A stretch of 52,648 nt of DNA from an uncultured Fimbriimonadaceae bacterium (GCA_937961665.1 CALGMO010000061.1:1-52648), one strand, 5' to 3'; counted from the stretch's first letter, positions 41,538-52,224 are shown. Notes: generated by a model not told the origin, from the letters alone. Made by a program: numbers and translations.

Positions 41538-43043
41538 TCACAGGAACAGCCGGCAAGCCGGGTTGGAGGTCACCTCGGTCCACTCCAGCCCAGAGTCCCG
41601 GAGGAAGGCCTTGAGCCTCGCCCGATCGGCCGGCGGCACCTGGATCCCCGCGAGCACCCGCCCGTAGTCCGAGCCGTGGTTCCGGTAGTGGAAGAGGCTG
41701 ATGTTCCACGGCTGCTCGAGGCGCCGCAGGAATCCCAGCAGCGCGCCCGGCCTTTCGGGGAACACGAACGTGAAGAGCCGCTCGTGCCGGGCCTTGGTCC
41801 GCCCGCCGACCATGTGGCGGACGTGCAGCTTGGCGACCTCGTCGTCGGTGAGGTCGACCACCGCATACCCGCGGTCCCTTAGGCGCGCGAACAGGCCCGC
41901 AACCTCGGTCGGGTTGGCGGTCCGCAGGCCGACGAACACATGCGCGTCCGGGCCTGGGCTGTACCGATAGTTGAACTCGGTGATCTCGTGCGGGCCGATC
42001 GTCTCGCAGAACTCCAAGAAGCTGCCCGGCCGCTCCGGGATGGTCGCCGCGAACACTGTCTCGCGCCGCTCGCCGATCTCCGCCCGCTCGGAGACATGCC
42101 GAAGCGTGTCGAAGTTCAGGTTCGCCCCGCTGGCGATGGCCGCGAAGCGGCCGCCGCGCCTGCCGCTGCGCTGCACATAGCGCTTGAGGCCCGCGAAGGC
42201 CAACGCGCCCGCGGGCTCCAGCACGCACCTGCGGTCCTCGAACAGGTCCTTGATGGCGGCGCAGATCTCGTCGTTCGTGACCACCACCACCTCGTCCACG
42301 ACCTTCCGCGCGACTCGGAACGTCTCCTCGCCCACCTGCCGCACGGCGACGCCGTCCGCGAACCGGCCGACCCTGTCCAGCCGCACCCTCCGGCCCGCGC
42401 GGAGGCTCCGCGCCATCGCGTCGGCGTCCTCCGGCTCCACGCCGACCACCTTCGTCTCCGGGTGGAGCGCCTTGTAGCACACGCCCACTCCGGCGATCAG
42501 CCCGCCGCCGCCGACGGGAACGAACACGGCGTCCACGGGCTGCGGGATCTGCCGGACCATCTCCAGGCCGATCGTGCCCTGGCCGGCGATCACGTCGGGG
42601 TCGTCGTAAGGGTGCACGAACGTCATCGCGGCCGAGGACGCGAGCTCGAGGGCCTTCTCGTAGGCCGCATCGTAGTTGTCTCCGAACAGCACCACCTCGG
42701 CCCCGTGCCGCCTCACGGCGTCCACCTTGATCCGCGGGGTCGTGGCGGGCATCACGATGGTGGCCGACACGCCGAGCCGCCGGGCGGCCAGCGCCACCCC
42801 CTGCGCGTGGTTCCCCGCCGAGGCGGCCACCACGCCCCGCGCCAGCTCTTCCTTCGAGAGGCCGGCCATGTTGTTGTAGGCGCCTCGGAGCTTGAACGAG
42901 AACACGCACTGCTGGTCCTCTCTCTTGAGCCAGACCTCGCAGCCCAGACGTCGGCTCAAAACAGGCGCCAGCTCGCAGGGGGTCTCCGCGGCGACGTCGT
43001 ACACGCGCGCGAGCAGGATCCGCCGGAGATAGCTCTGCAGCAT
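41538..43043 (-). CDS. ilvA: Threonine ammonia-lyase, biosynthetic
   Basis: 501 residues, PLP-dependent deamination of threonine to 2-oxobutyrate for isoleucine synthesis. K51 in SFKLRGAYNN is the Schiff-base Lys, AASAGNHAQGVALAA binds substrate, and PVGGGGLIAGVG holds PLP phosphate. Two C-terminal ACT-like regulatory units (about 330-500) with RPGSFLEFCETIG and RPGALLGFLRRLEQPWN show it is the allosteric long form. TAGGGT lies 7 nt before the ATG; GGAGGG abuts the ATG too closely for a normal SD. Confidence 0.94.
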   Translation of the reverse strand: MLQSYLRRILLARVYDVAAETPCELAPVLSRRLGCEVWLKREDQQCVFSFKLRGAYNNMAGLSKEELARGVVAASAGNHAQGVALAARRLGVSATIVMPATTPRIKVDAVRRHGAEVVLFGDNYDAAYEKALELASSAAMTFVHPYDDPDVIAGQGTIGLEMVRQIPQPVDAVFVPVGGGGLIAGVGVCYKALHPETKVVGVEPEDADAMARSLRAGRRVRLDRVGRFADGVAVRQVGEETFRVARKVVDEVVVVTNDEICAAIKDLFEDRRCVLEPAGALAFAGLKRYVQRSGRRGGRFAAIASGANLNFDTLRHVSERAEIGERRETVFAATIPERPGSFLEFCETIGPHEITEFNYRYSPGPDAHVFVGLRTANPTEVAGLFARLRDRGYAVVDLTDDEVAKLHVRHMVGGRTKARHERLFTFVFPERPGALLGFLRRLEQPWNISLFHYRNHGSDYGRVLAGIQVPPADRARLKAFLRDSGLEWTEVTSNPACRLFL

Positions 43044-43050
43044 CCCTCCG

Positions 43051-43056
43051 ACCCTA
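43051..43056 (-). promoter_or_regulatory. -10-like element of leaderless type (ilvA)
   Basis: TAGGGT preceded by TGG (extended -10), 7 nt before ATG 43043. Confidence 0.45.
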
Positions 43057-43118
43057 CCAGAATTGCCCCCTTTCGTTCAAAAACGGACAAGGAGGGTATT
43101 TGGACCTATTTCCTTGTG

Positions 43119-43324
43119 TAAACTGGATGGCGCACGATGATCGTCCCTCGCTCCGAAGACGATCCATGGCCCGCTTCCGACCTCCGTGTCGGCGGGCAAG
43201 GCCGAGCGGCCTCTCCGAGAGACCGAACCCGACGGCTCAGCCGACGGTCGCAGCCCCACCCCGGGCGCCGGCCCGGAGGGGCATCCGTCGAGCCGGCCGC
43301 GGACTCTGATCGAATGGAACTGCC
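43119..43324 (+). promoter_or_regulatory. Promoter and long structured leader of nifJ
   Basis: TAAACT at 43119-43124 lies in the least GC-rich stretch of this part and is a plausible -10. The following 200 nt up to the nifJ ATG hold several inverted repeats: GATCGTC/GACGATC (43139-43164), CCGAC-CTCCGT-GTCGG, and GC-rich stems after 43245. I do not recognise a known riboswitch class. No convincing small gene is seen. Confidence 0.4.
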
Positions 43325-46300
43325 ATGACCATGAAGAACCCCATCACGATCGACGGCAACGAGGCCGCCGCAACAGTCGCCTACAAGACGAACGAAGTCA
43401 TCGCGATCTACCCGATCACGCCCTCGTCGACCATGGCCGAGCTCGCCGACGCTTGGTCGGTCGCCGGCAAGAAGAACCTGTGGGGCGCGGTGCCGCTGGT
43501 GCAGGAGATGCAGTCCGAAGGCGGCGCGGCGGGCGCCGTGCACGGGTCGCTGCAGGCCGGATCGCTCACCACGACGTTCACCGCGAGCCAAGGCCTGTTG
43601 CTGATGATCCCCAACATGTTCAAGATCGCGGGCGAGCTGACCAGCACCGTGTTCCACGTGTCGGCGCGCGCGATCGCGGCCCAGGGCCTGTCGATCTTCG
43701 GAGACCACTCCGACATCATGGCCACCCGGTCGACCGGCTTCGGCATCCTCCTCAGCAACTCGGTCCAGGAGGCGCACAACTTCGCGCTGATCGCGCAGGC
43801 CGCCACCCTCAAGGCGCGCGTGCCGTTCATCCACGCCTTCGACGGTTTCCGCACCTCCCACGAGGTCCAGAAGATCGAGCAGCTCACCGACGAGCAGATC
43901 CGGGCGATGATCCCGGACGAGCTCGTCCGCGCGCACCGCGACCGGGCCCTGAACCCGGAGCGCCCCGTGATGCGAGGCACCGCGCAGAACCCGGACGTGT
44001 ACTTCCAGGGCCGTGAGACGGTGAACCCCTACTATGCCGCCACACCGGGAATCGTCCAGGAGGCCATGGATCGGTTCGCCGAGCTCACCGGCCGCCGCTA
44101 CAGCCTGTTCCAATACGTAGGCGACCCCCAGGCCGAGCGCGTGATCGTGATGATGGGCTCGGGCGCCGAGACGGCCGAGGAGGCCATCGAGGCGCTGAAC
44201 GCGGCGGGCGAGAAGGTCGGCCTGCTCAAGGTCCGCCTGTACCGCCCGTTCGACGGCCGGGCGATGGTCGCGGCGCTGCCCTCCACCGTGCGCCGCGTCG
44301 CCGTCCTCGACCGCACGAAGGAGCCCGGAGCGAACGGCGAGCCGCTGTACCAGGACGTCGCCGCCGCGCTGCTCGAGGCGTTCCTGGAGGGCTCCTCGAA
44401 GCTCCAGAGCCTGCCCAAGATCGTTGGGGGCCGCTACGGTCTCGGCTCCAAGGAGTTCACGCCGGCGATGGTCAAGGGCGTGTTCGACGAGCTCGCCAAG
44501 GAGCAGCCCAAGAACCACTTCACGGTCGGGATCATCGACGACGTAGCGAACACCAGCATCGACTTCGACCCGTCTTGGGTGACGGAGCCGGACGACGTGG
44601 TCAAGGCCGTGTTCTGGGGACTGGGCTCCGACGGAACGGTCGGCGCGAATAAGAACTCGATCAAGATCATCGGCGAGGAGACGGACAACTACGCCCAGGG
44701 CTACTTCGTCTACGACTCCAAGAAGTCCGGCTCGGTGACGGTGTCGCACCTCCGCTTCGGACCCCGCCCGATCAAGAGCACGTACCTTCTGCAGAAGGCG
44801 GACTTCGTCGCGGTGCACCAGTTCGGCCTCGTGCAGAGGTACCCGGTGCTCGACATCGCGCGGGAGGGCGGCGTGTTCCTGCTCAACAGCCCGATCCCGG
44901 CATCCGAGGTGTGGGACGAGCTGCCCGCCGACATCCAGGAGCAGATCCTGCGCAAGAAGCTACGCTTCTACACCGTCGACGCCTACGAGGTCGCGCGCAA
45001 GACCGGCATGGGCTCGCGCATCAACACGATCATGCAGGTCGCGTTCTTCGCGCTGAGCGGCGTGCTTCCGCGAGAGGAGGCGATCGAGAAGATCCGCGAC
45101 GCCATCCGCAAGACCTACGGCAAGCGGGGAGAGGCCGTCGTGCAGCAGAACTTCGCGGCGGTGGACATGGCTTTGGACCATATCCACGAGGTGCCGGTGC
45201 CCGATCGGATCACTGGCAAGCCGAGAAGGAAGGAAGTCGTGCCGGCCGACGCCCCCGAGTTCGTGAAGACCGTGACGGCGGAGATGATCGCCGGCCGCGG
45301 CGACCTCCTGCCCGTCAGCAAGATGCCTGCGGACGGCACCTTCCCGACCGGCACCACCAAGTGGGAGAAGCGCAACATCGCGCTGGAGGCGCCGGTCTGG
45401 GACGAGAACCTCTGCATCCAGTGCGGCAAGTGCTCGCTCGTCTGTCCGCACGGCGTGATCCGAACGAAGATCTATCCGGAGTCGGAGCTCGCCGGCGCGC
45501 CGGAAGGGTTCCGGTCGGCCCCCGCGAAGTGGCGCGAATATTCCCACCGCCGCTTCACGCTGCAGCTCTCGGTCGAGGACTGCACCGGCTGCGGGCTCTG
45601 CGTCGAGGTCTGCCCGGCGAAGGACAAGTCCAACGTCAGCCGCAAGGCCCTGAACATGGAGCCGATCCGGGAGATCCACGACCGCGAGGTGGCGTTCTGG
45701 AACTTCTTCGAGAAGCTGACCGAGTACCCGTCGAACGGCAACGCGCCGAAGTTCAACACGATCAAGAACGTGCAGCTTCTCACGCCCCTGTTCGAGTTCT
45801 CCGGCGCCTGCGCCGGCTGCGGCGAGACTCCCTACGTGAAGCTGGTCAGCCAGCTGTTCGGCGACCGAGCCGTGATCGCGAACGCCACCGGGTGCTCGTC
45901 GATCTACGGCGGCAACCTGCCGACGACGCCGTGGACGAAGAACAAGGACGGCAGGGGTCCGGCTTGGAGCAACTCGCTCTTCGAGGACAACGCCGAATTC
46001 GGATACGGCATGCGCCTGGCCCTCGACCATCAGAACGCCTACGCCAAGACCCTGGTGGAGAAGCTCCGGGCGCGGATCGGCGACGACCTCGCCGACCGCC
46101 TGCTCGCCGAGAAGCCGACGGTCGAGGAGGCGCGGACGAACGTGGCCGAGCTCAAGGCTCTGCTCGCGGACCCGCGGTCGAACGAGGAGCGCGACCTGCT
46201 CCACGTGGCCGACGCGCTCATCCCCAGGAGCGTCTGGATCATCGGCGGCGACGGCTGGGCCTACGACATCGGCTACGGCGGGCTGGACCACGTGCTGGCC

Positions 46301-46882
46301 AGCGGCCGGAACGTGAACATCCTGGTCCTGGACACCGAGGTGTACTCCAACACGGGAGGGCAGGCGTCCAAGTCCACCAGCCGGGGCGCCGTGGCCAAGT
46401 TCGCCGCGGGAGGAAAGCCCGGCTCGAAGAAGGACCTGGGGCGCATGGTCATGCAGTACGGCAACGTGTACGTCGCCCAGGTGGCGATGGGGGCCAGCGA
46501 CGCCCAGACCCTGCGGGCGTTCCTGGAGGCGGAGGCCTACGATGGGCCGTCGCTCATCATCGCCTACTCGCACTGCATCGCGCACGGCATCGACATGCGC
46601 AAGGGCCTCAACCAGCAGAAGCTGGCCGTGGAGTGCGGGCACTGGCCGCTCTACCGCTACAACCCCGCGCTGGCGGCCGAGGGCAAGAACCCGCTCCAGC
46701 TCGACAGCAAGCCGCCATCGATCCCGTACAAGGACTACGCCTACAACGAGACGCGGTACCGGATGCTCGCCCAGAGCAACCCCGAGGTCGCCGCGGCGCT
46801 CCTCGCGCAAGCCGAGAGGGACGCCCGGGCCCGGTACGCCGCCCTGCAGCAGATGGCTGAGACGAAGGAGTCGTCGCAATGA
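43325..46882 (+). CDS. nifJ: Pyruvate:ferredoxin (flavodoxin) oxidoreductase
   Basis: 1185 residues, single-chain form. It oxidises pyruvate and CoA to acetyl-CoA and CO2, reducing ferredoxin or flavodoxin. Domains in order: N-terminal pyruvate-binding ([22 protein letters not shown]), transketolase-C-like, the EKR linker, a two-[4Fe-4S] ferredoxin domain ([14 protein letters not shown] and [16 protein letters not shown]), and the TPP domain with [24 protein letters not shown] and [14 protein letters not shown]-terminal Cys for the proximal cluster is expected in [14 protein letters not shown] is its cofactor. ATG 43325 has no good SD. It overlaps the next gene (ATGA). Confidence 0.96.
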   Translation: MTMKNPITIDGNEAAATVAYKTNEVIAIYPITPSSTMAELADAWSVAGKKNLWGAVPLVQEMQSEGGAAGAVHGSLQAGSLTTTFTASQGLLLMIPNMFKIAGELTSTVFHVSARAIAAQGLSIFGDHSDIMATRSTGFGILLSNSVQEAHNFALIAQAATLKARVPFIHAFDGFRTSHEVQKIEQLTDEQIRAMIPDELVRAHRDRALNPERPVMRGTAQNPDVYFQGRETVNPYYAATPGIVQEAMDRFAELTGRRYSLFQYVGDPQAERVIVMMGSGAETAEEAIEALNAAGEKVGLLKVRLYRPFDGRAMVAALPSTVRRVAVLDRTKEPGANGEPLYQDVAAALLEAFLEGSSKLQSLPKIVGGRYGLGSKEFTPAMVKGVFDELAKEQPKNHFTVGIIDDVANTSIDFDPSWVTEPDDVVKAVFWGLGSDGTVGANKNSIKIIGEETDNYAQGYFVYDSKKSGSVTVSHLRFGPRPIKSTYLLQKADFVAVHQFGLVQRYPVLDIAREGGVFLLNSPIPASEVWDELPADIQEQILRKKLRFYTVDAYEVARKTGMGSRINTIMQVAFFALSGVLPREEAIEKIRDAIRKTYGKRGEAVVQQNFAAVDMALDHIHEVPVPDRITGKPRRKEVVPADAPEFVKTVTAEMIAGRGDLLPVSKMPADGTFPTGTTKWEKRNIALEAPVWDENLCIQCGKCSLVCPHGVIRTKIYPESELAGAPEGFRSAPAKWREYSHRRFTLQLSVEDCTGCGLCVEVCPAKDKSNVSRKALNMEPIREIHDREVAFWNFFEKLTEYPSNGNAPKFNTIKNVQLLTPLFEFSGACAGCGETPYVKLVSQLFGDRAVIANATGCSSIYGGNLPTTPWTKNKDGRGPAWSNSLFEDNAEFGYGMRLALDHQNAYAKTLVEKLRARIGDDLADRLLAEKPTVEEARTNVAELKALLADPRSNEERDLLHVADALIPRSVWIIGGDGWAYDIGYGGLDHVLASGRNVNILVLDTEVYSNTGGQASKSTSRGAVAKFAAGGKPGSKKDLGRMVMQYGNVYVAQVAMGASDAQTLRAFLEAEAYDGPSLIIAYSHCIAHGIDMRKGLNQQKLAVECGHWPLYRYNPALAAEGKNPLQLDSKPPSIPYKDYAYNETRYRMLAQSNPEVAAALLAQAERDARARYAALQQMAETKESSQ

Positions 46883-47892
46883 ACCTGAAAACCCGCTACC
46901 TCGGACTCGAGCTGGACCACCCGGTGGTCCCCTCGGCCTCGCCCCTGTCCAGCGACCTCGACGGCATCCGTCGCCTCGAGGACGCCGGCGCGCCCGCGAT
47001 CGTGCTGTTCTCGCTCTTCGAGGAGCAGATCAACCTCGAAAGCCGGATTCTCGACCATTACCTGGCCTACGGCACGGAGAGCTACGCCGAAGCGCTCAGC
47101 TACTTTCCCCAGGCCGAGCAGTACCACGTCGGACCCGACGGCTACCTGAACCTGATCCGTCAGGCCAAGGAGTCCACCAAGCTGCCCGTGATCGCCAACC
47201 TTAACGGCGTCTCGAAGGGTGGCTGGACACAGTACGCCAAGCTGATGGAGGAGGCCGGGGCGGACGCGCTCGAGCTGAACATCTACTATCTGGCCACCAA
47301 CCCCGACGTGGAGGGTTCGGAGGTCGAGAGGATGTACACCGAGGTCGTTTCGGAGGTCGTCGCCTCGGTGCGAATCCCTGTCGCGGTGAAGGTCGGGCCC
47401 TACTTCAGCTCGATGAGCAACATGGCCAGGAAGTTCGCCCACGCCGGCGCCAAGGGTCTGGTGATGTTCAACCGCTTCTACCAGCCCGACTTCGACCTGG
47501 AGGAACTGGAGGTCAAGCCCAACCTCGTGCTCAGCTCGCCGCACGAGATCCGTCTCCCGCTCCACTGGACGGCCATCCTGTACGGCAGGGTGCCGCTCGA
47601 CTTCGCCATCACCAGCGGAGTCCACTCGCACTGGGAGGTTCTCAAGGCCCTGATGGCCGGAGCCAACGTCGCGATGACCGCCAGCGAGCTCCTCGCTCGC
47701 GGTCTGGGGCGGATCCGAGAGATCGTCGGCGACATGGCCACTTGGATGGCCGAGCACGAGTACGAGTCGGTCCAGCAAATGATCGGCAGCATGAGCCAGA
47801 TCAACGTCGCCGAGCCGGCCGCGTACGAGCGGGCCAACTACCAAAAGGTTCTGCAGTCCTTCCGACCGGACTCCACCGGTCTGCTCGTCTAG
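46879..47892 (+). CDS. Dihydroorotate dehydrogenase-like protein
   Basis: 337 residues, FMN TIM-barrel of the DHODH family. [20 protein letters not shown] starts the barrel; [38 protein letters not shown] and [14 protein letters not shown] line the flavin site. It lacks the obvious N-terminal arrangement of PyrD and belongs to the set usually found next to nifJ. Its ATG overlaps the nifJ stop and is preceded by AAGGAG. It may serve as an electron-transfer partner or act on another substrate; pyrimidine synthesis is not implied. Confidence 0.85.
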   Translation: MNLKTRYLGLELDHPVVPSASPLSSDLDGIRRLEDAGAPAIVLFSLFEEQINLESRILDHYLAYGTESYAEALSYFPQAEQYHVGPDGYLNLIRQAKESTKLPVIANLNGVSKGGWTQYAKLMEEAGADALELNIYYLATNPDVEGSEVERMYTEVVSEVVASVRIPVAVKVGPYFSSMSNMARKFAHAGAKGLVMFNRFYQPDFDLEELEVKPNLVLSSPHEIRLPLHWTAILYGRVPLDFAITSGVHSHWEVLKALMAGANVAMTASELLARGLGRIREIVGDMATWMAEHEYESVQQMIGSMSQINVAEPAAYERANYQKVLQSFRPDSTGLLV

Positions 47893-47902
47893 CCGGCCTG
47901 GA

Positions 47903-47927
47903 AGGGGCGGGGCCGCGCTCCGCCCCT
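47903..47927. terminator. Hairpin between convergent genes
   Basis: AGGGGCGG (47903-47910) pairs with CCGCCCCT (47920-47927), 9-nt loop. No T-run; it also overlaps the stop of the minus-strand gene. Confidence 0.45.
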
Positions 47928-49036
47928 CACAGTCCCAAAGGCCAACCGAGGATCCAGAGAGCGGCCGCCACGACCGCATAGGCGGCCAAGGAACCGGCCA
48001 TCACGTGGAACAGGCCGCTGTTCTTCAGGCGGAGCCAGAGGCTTGGCCGGCCGATCCTCGACCAACGATAGGCTTCCAGCAACTCGCGCCCGGCGCGAAT
48101 CGCGACCTCCAGCTGGCGCCGGTTCGGTTCGCGCGTCGTCACGAACCGCTGGAACACCTCGCCGATGCGACGCCAGAAGAGCAGCGTGACGACCGCGGCG
48201 ACGATCAGGCGCAGGCTCTCATCGGGGATCGCCCTGCTGGTGGCGATGCCGAGGAACAGCGTAGCCCCGACCGCTATGTTGGTGCCGCAGCGAGGATGCA
48301 CGCGAGGCATCCTGGCGACCACGGCGGGCACCAGAGGCTCGCCCCGCTCGATGGCGTGCACGACCTTGTGCTCCGCGCCGTGGATCCGCGAGAGCGGCAA
48401 GGCGCGCAGCCCGAGAAGGAACAGCGCGGTGGGTCCGACGGCGGCGATCGTCTGCCGAAGCCAAGGCGGACCTCCCGCGGCTCCGTGCAGCCACCAGGCG
48501 AGCAACGCCGCGGCCACATACAGCAGGAACAACAGGGCTCCGGTCGACGCGAGCGCCCACCCCGGAGCGCCCGCCCTGACCGAGCCGGCGGTCAGGTACA
48601 CGCCGAAGGGAGTGGCCATTCCGCCCACGATCGACGGGGAGGGCTCCAGCCGCGTGTCCGCGACGAGGTCGGACGGCGAGACCACACCCAGCAGGTTGCC
48701 GAGGTCGTCCACCACCAGGAGCCCAGGCTCGCCCGACTCCACGAGGAGGCGCAGCGCCTCCGCCCCCGAGGCGTAGGGCCTGACCTCCAGGTAGGGCTGC
48801 GTCGCCGATCGGACCGCGTCCAGCGGGTCGCGACCCAGCGCGATGGCCTCCGCCAAGGACCGATCGGTCACCACGCCGATCAGGGTCCGGCCGTCCACAA
48901 CCGGCAGCACCCCGGGGTGGCCATCCCTCAGGAGGCTCGCGGCGCGCACCAGCGAATCCTCGGGATGCACGTCGACCACGGCGCGCATCGCCTCGAAGAC
49001 GGGCCTCGACAGGGATCGGCTACCGAGCGTGTCCAT
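47927..49036 (-). CDS. CBS domain-DUF1385 fusion membrane protein
   Basis: 369 residues from ATG 49036. A CBS pair occupies about 12-130 (AMRAVVDVHPEDSLVRAASLLRDG, GVLPVVDGRTLIGVVTDRSLA, LLVVDDLGNLLGVVSPSDLV). The DUF1385 region follows: SIVGGMATPFGVYLTAGSV, membrane helices, HGAEHKVVHAIERGEP, RVHPRCGTNIAVG, and more helices at the C-terminus. The His/Glu/Cys residues suggest a metal site. CBS pairs usually bind adenine nucleotides. TACAAT lies 13 nt before the ATG, giving a leader of a few bases. Function of DUF1385 is unknown to me. Confidence 0.85.
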   Translation of the reverse strand: MDTLGSRSLSRPVFEAMRAVVDVHPEDSLVRAASLLRDGHPGVLPVVDGRTLIGVVTDRSLAEAIALGRDPLDAVRSATQPYLEVRPYASGAEALRLLVESGEPGLLVVDDLGNLLGVVSPSDLVADTRLEPSPSIVGGMATPFGVYLTAGSVRAGAPGWALASTGALLFLLYVAAALLAWWLHGAAGGPPWLRQTIAAVGPTALFLLGLRALPLSRIHGAEHKVVHAIERGEPLVPAVVARMPRVHPRCGTNIAVGATLFLGIATSRAIPDESLRLIVAAVVTLLFWRRIGEVFQRFVTTREPNRRQLEVAIRAGRELLEAYRWSRIGRPSLWLRLKNSGLFHVMAGSLAAYAVVAAALWILGWPLGL

Positions 49037-49079
49037 GCCTCTGTGGGGAATTGTAGCGGTTCCGCGGACGCTCAACGGG

Positions 49080-49102
49080 CATAATGGGTTCGCGGCAGGA
49101 GG
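49080..49102 (+). promoter_or_regulatory. pfkA promoter (-10) and ribosome binding site
   Basis: CATAAT at 49080-49085 gives a leader of about 20 nt; AGGAGG at 49097-49102 is the SD, 10 nt before ATG 49113. So this unit, unlike many others here, has a normal leader. Confidence 0.5.
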
Positions 49103-49112
49103 ATCGGCAGCG

Positions 49113-50075
49113 ATGAAGAGAATCGCACTCATCACCAGCGGCGGCGACGCACCGGGAATGAACGCGGCGATCCGCGGGGTCGTCCGCACGGCCATCGGAC
49201 GGGGGATGGAGGTTCTGGGCTACCAGCACGGGTACAGCGGCATCCTGCTCGACGAGTTCCAGCCGATGGACAGCAAGTCGGTGGGCGGCATCATCAACCG
49301 TGGCGGAACGATCCTTCAGACCGCGCGGTGCAAGGAGTTCCGCGAGAAGGAGGGCCGCGAGCGGGCCGTCGCCCAACTGCGGAAGAACGGCGTCGAGGGG
49401 CTGGTGGTCATCGGCGGCGACGGGTCGCTCACGGGCGCGCTGGTTCTCCACCAAGAGTTCGGCTTTCCGGTGTACGGAATCCCAGGCTCGATCGATAACG
49501 ACCTGAACGGAACGGACTACTCCATCGGCTTCGACACGGCCGTCGGGATCGCCGTGGACGCGATCGACCGGATCCGGGACACGGCCTATTCCCACGAGCG
49601 GGTGTTCGTCGTCGAGGTGATGGGGCGCCGGAACGGCTTCATCGCCGTCGAAGCGGGCCTGGCCGGCGGCGCGGAGGCCATCTTGATCCCGGAGGTTCCC
49701 TACTCGCTCCCCGGCATCTGCGACAAGCTCAGGGGCGCCGGCGCGAGGGGCAAGCGCAGCAGCATCATCGTTGTCGCCGAGGGGGCCGGCCACGCCGCGG
49801 AGATCAGTCCCAGGGTCGCCGAGATGACCGGCTTCGACACGCGCTACGTCGTGCTCGGCCACATCCAGCGAGGCGGCAGCCCCACGGCCTTCGACCGCGT
49901 GCTCGGTCTCCGGCTCGGCGCGTTTGCCGTGGAGAGGCTCACCGCCGGCCACACGGCCGAGATGGCCGGCCTCGTCGGGGGTCGGCTGGTCGGCACGCCG
50001 CTTTCGGAGATTCTGAACACCCCGAGGAGGGTGGATCCGGAGAAGCTGCTGCTCGCCGAGGTCATGGCCCAGTGA
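49113..50075 (+). CDS. pfkA: ATP-dependent 6-phosphofructokinase
   Basis: 320 residues, the classic bacterial PfkA length. [17 protein letters not shown] binds ATP, G101-G-D-G104 has the Gly typical of ATP-dependent enzymes, and [23 protein letters not shown] contains the catalytic Asp. [18 protein letters not shown] and [13 protein letters not shown] complete the fructose 6-phosphate site and effector region. The stop overlaps the PfkB-family gene (GTGA). It is first gene of a three-gene phosphofructokinase-type array. Confidence 0.95.
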   Translation: MKRIALITSGGDAPGMNAAIRGVVRTAIGRGMEVLGYQHGYSGILLDEFQPMDSKSVGGIINRGGTILQTARCKEFREKEGRERAVAQLRKNGVEGLVVIGGDGSLTGALVLHQEFGFPVYGIPGSIDNDLNGTDYSIGFDTAVGIAVDAIDRIRDTAYSHERVFVVEVMGRRNGFIAVEAGLAGGAEAILIPEVPYSLPGICDKLRGAGARGKRSSIIVVAEGAGHAAEISPRVAEMTGFDTRYVVLGHIQRGGSPTAFDRVLGLRLGAFAVERLTAGHTAEMAGLVGGRLVGTPLSEILNTPRRVDPEKLLLAEVMAQ

Positions 50076-50998
50076 TCGTTTCCGTGACGCTCAACCCGTG
50101 CGTGGACCGGGTGGTCTTCGTGCCCGGCCTCCGTGTGGGCGACACCAACCGCGTGGAGCGTGTGGAGACGGACGCCGGGGGCAAGGGGGTGAACCTCTCG
50201 CGCGTGGTCGCCGAGCTGGGCGGCAGGACGATCGCCACCGGGTTCCTCGGCGGAGGCACCGGGGCCCAGATCCGCCATGTTCTCCACTCGCAGGGCGTCC
50301 ACAACTCGTTCGTCGAGGCCGCGGGCGCGACCCGGGTCAACACCAGCATCGAGAGCGGCGACGGACCGCCGACGACGCTGAACGAGGCGGGGCCCACGAT
50401 CTCGGAAGAGGAGTGGCACCGGTTGCTGGCCCACTGCGAGAACCTCTTCCACCGTGCGGATTGGGTGGCGCTGGGAGGCTCCCTTCCGCCGGGGGTGCCT
50501 CCCGACGCCTTCCGCACGTTGGGCGAGCTCGCCCGCAGGGAGGGCTGCCGAGTGCTGCTGGACGCCGACGGCGAAGCCATGCGCCTCGGCGTGCAGATGC
50601 GGCCGGACCTGATCAAGCCGAACCTGCGCGAGGCGGAGCGGCTCCTGGGGACAGCTCTTCCCGACCGCTCGGCCGCCGTCTCCGCCGCACGCGACCTTCG
50701 GTCGATGGCCGAGAACGTGATCGTTTCCATGGGCAAGGACGGCGCGGCGCTGGCCACGGCCGACGGCGCTTGGCTGGGCCGCTCGCCCCAAGTCGAGTCT
50801 CGGAGCACCATCGGCTCCGGAGACTCCATGCTCGGGGCGCTGCTCTGGGCCCTTGGAGAGGGAAGCGACTGGCCGGAGGCGCTCCGCTGGGGGCTCGCCG
50901 CCGGCGCCGCCACCGCGACGACCGACGGAAGCGAGATCGCCCGAAAGCCGGTGGTGATGCTCCTCTACAACGAGGCGTCTGTGGAGCGCGTCTCCTGA
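50072..50998 (+). CDS. PfkB family sugar kinase (1-phosphofructokinase-like)
   Basis: 308 residues, ribokinase fold. [25 protein letters not shown] and [18 protein letters not shown] form the sugar site, [12 protein letters not shown] precedes the nucleotide site and [17 protein letters not shown] carries the catalytic Asp. The pattern fits 1-phosphofructokinase/tagatose-6-phosphate kinase (LacC/FruK group), phosphorylating fructose 1-phosphate or tagatose 6-phosphate. No PTS gene accompanies it. GTG start overlaps the pfkA stop. Confidence 0.88.
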   Translation: MIVSVTLNPCVDRVVFVPGLRVGDTNRVERVETDAGGKGVNLSRVVAELGGRTIATGFLGGGTGAQIRHVLHSQGVHNSFVEAAGATRVNTSIESGDGPPTTLNEAGPTISEEEWHRLLAHCENLFHRADWVALGGSLPPGVPPDAFRTLGELARREGCRVLLDADGEAMRLGVQMRPDLIKPNLREAERLLGTALPDRSAAVSAARDLRSMAENVIVSMGKDGAALATADGAWLGRSPQVESRSTIGSGDSMLGALLWALGEGSDWPEALRWGLAAGAATATTDGSEIARKPVVMLLYNEASVERVS

Positions 50999-51045
50999 CG
51001 GGCGAAAGTGCCGAAAGACCCATTTCCGGTATCCTTCCCACTGCC

Positions 51046-52224
51046 ATGAGCGGAAAGAAGACCAAGAAGATCGCCGTCCTGACGGGCGGCGGCGACGTGC
51101 CCGGCCTCAACCCCTGCATTCGGACTCTCGTGAACCTGGCTCTCGACCGTGGCTACGAAGTGATCGGCTTCCGCCGCGGCTGGCTCGGCCCCCTGATGGT
51201 CAACCCGGACGATCCGTCCAGCTTGGACCAGTACGTGATGAACCTCGACCGCATCGCGGTGAGGACCATCCACCGCATGGGCGGAACGTTCCTCCACAGC
51301 AGCCGAACCAACCCTCAGCGGGTGAAGGAGAAGGCGATCCCCGAGTTCCTCAAGCCCCAGGCCGAGAAGTACAAGAAGGAGGACGGCTTCTACGACTTCA
51401 CGCCGCACGTGCTGCGCGCGCTCGAGTACCTCGGAGTCGACGCGCTGGTGCCGATCGGCGGCGATGACACCCTCAGCTACGCGCACCGCCTGCACAAGGA
51501 GGGATTCCACGTCGTCGCGGTCCCGAAGACGATGGACAACGACGTGTACGGCACCGACTACTGCCTCGGGTTCAGCACGGCGATCACCCGAACGGTGGAG
51601 TTCATCCACCAGCTCCGAACGAGCACCGGCAGCCACGAGCGCATCGCCGTCATCGAGCTGTTCGGCCGGAACAGCGGTGAGACCTCGCTGATCAGCTCGT
51701 ACCTCAGCGGAGCGGACCGCTGCATCATCTGCGAGGTGCCCTTCAACGTCGAGAAGCTCGGCCAGCTGCTCGTGAAGGACAAGAAGGAGAACCCGAGCAA
51801 CTACTCGATGGTCGTGGTCTCCGAGGGCGCGGTCATGGAGGGCGGCGACGTGATCGAGACCGGCGAGGAGGATCCGTACGGCCACCGCAAGCTCGGCGGC
51901 GTGGGCCTGATCCTGGCCGACCGCCTGAAGAAGGTGACGGGCGAGGAGACCCTGTACCAGCAGATCGGCTACCTCATGCGCTCCGGCGCCCCGGACAGCC
52001 TCGACCTGATGGTGTCCACGAACTACGCCACGATGGCCATCAACCTGATCGACAGCGGCACCAGCAACCGGATGGTGAACCTGCGGAACGGAACCTACGG
52101 CAGCGTGCCGATCGACATGATCATGGACGGCCTGAAGCGCGTGGACGTCGACGAGCTGTACGACGTCGAGGAGTATCGGCCCTGCGTGCGCAACATCCAG
52201 GGCAAGCCGATGTTCCTGTACTGA
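51046..52224 (+). CDS. Pyrophosphate-type 6-phosphofructokinase
   Basis: 392 residues. [17 protein letters not shown] aligns with the PfkA P-loop-like region, but the motif is P136-I-G-G-D-D141, with Asp where ATP enzymes have Gly, and P160-K161-T-M-D-N-D has the Lys of PPi-using enzymes. This predicts reversible PPi-dependent phosphorylation of fructose 6-phosphate. [19 protein letters not shown] and [13 protein letters not shown] complete the site. TATCCT lies 10 nt before the ATG. It is separated by 47 nt from the PfkB gene and followed by a strong terminator. Confidence 0.92.
   Translation: MSGKKTKKIAVLTGGGDVPGLNPCIRTLVNLALDRGYEVIGFRRGWLGPLMVNPDDPSSLDQYVMNLDRIAVRTIHRMGGTFLHSSRTNPQRVKEKAIPEFLKPQAEKYKKEDGFYDFTPHVLRALEYLGVDALVPIGGDDTLSYAHRLHKEGFHVVAVPKTMDNDVYGTDYCLGFSTAITRTVEFIHQLRTSTGSHERIAVIELFGRNSGETSLISSYLSGADRCIICEVPFNVEKLGQLLVKDKKENPSNYSMVVVSEGAVMEGGDVIETGEEDPYGHRKLGGVGLILADRLKKVTGEETLYQQIGYLMRSGAPDSLDLMVSTNYATMAINLIDSGTSNRMVNLRNGTYGSVPIDMIMDGLKRVDVDELYDVEEYRPCVRNIQGKPMFLY

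Noticed and set aside
43100-43309. Possible 69-codon leader peptide before nifJ
   Set aside because: The translation is Arg/Pro-rich without a clear SD and resembles other GC-driven shadow frames. Kept only as leader RNA.
43119-43324. A second TPP or other known riboswitch before nifJ
   Set aside because: The conserved CTGAGA and CTGATC...GTAGGGA blocks are absent, and no other class consensus is recognised.
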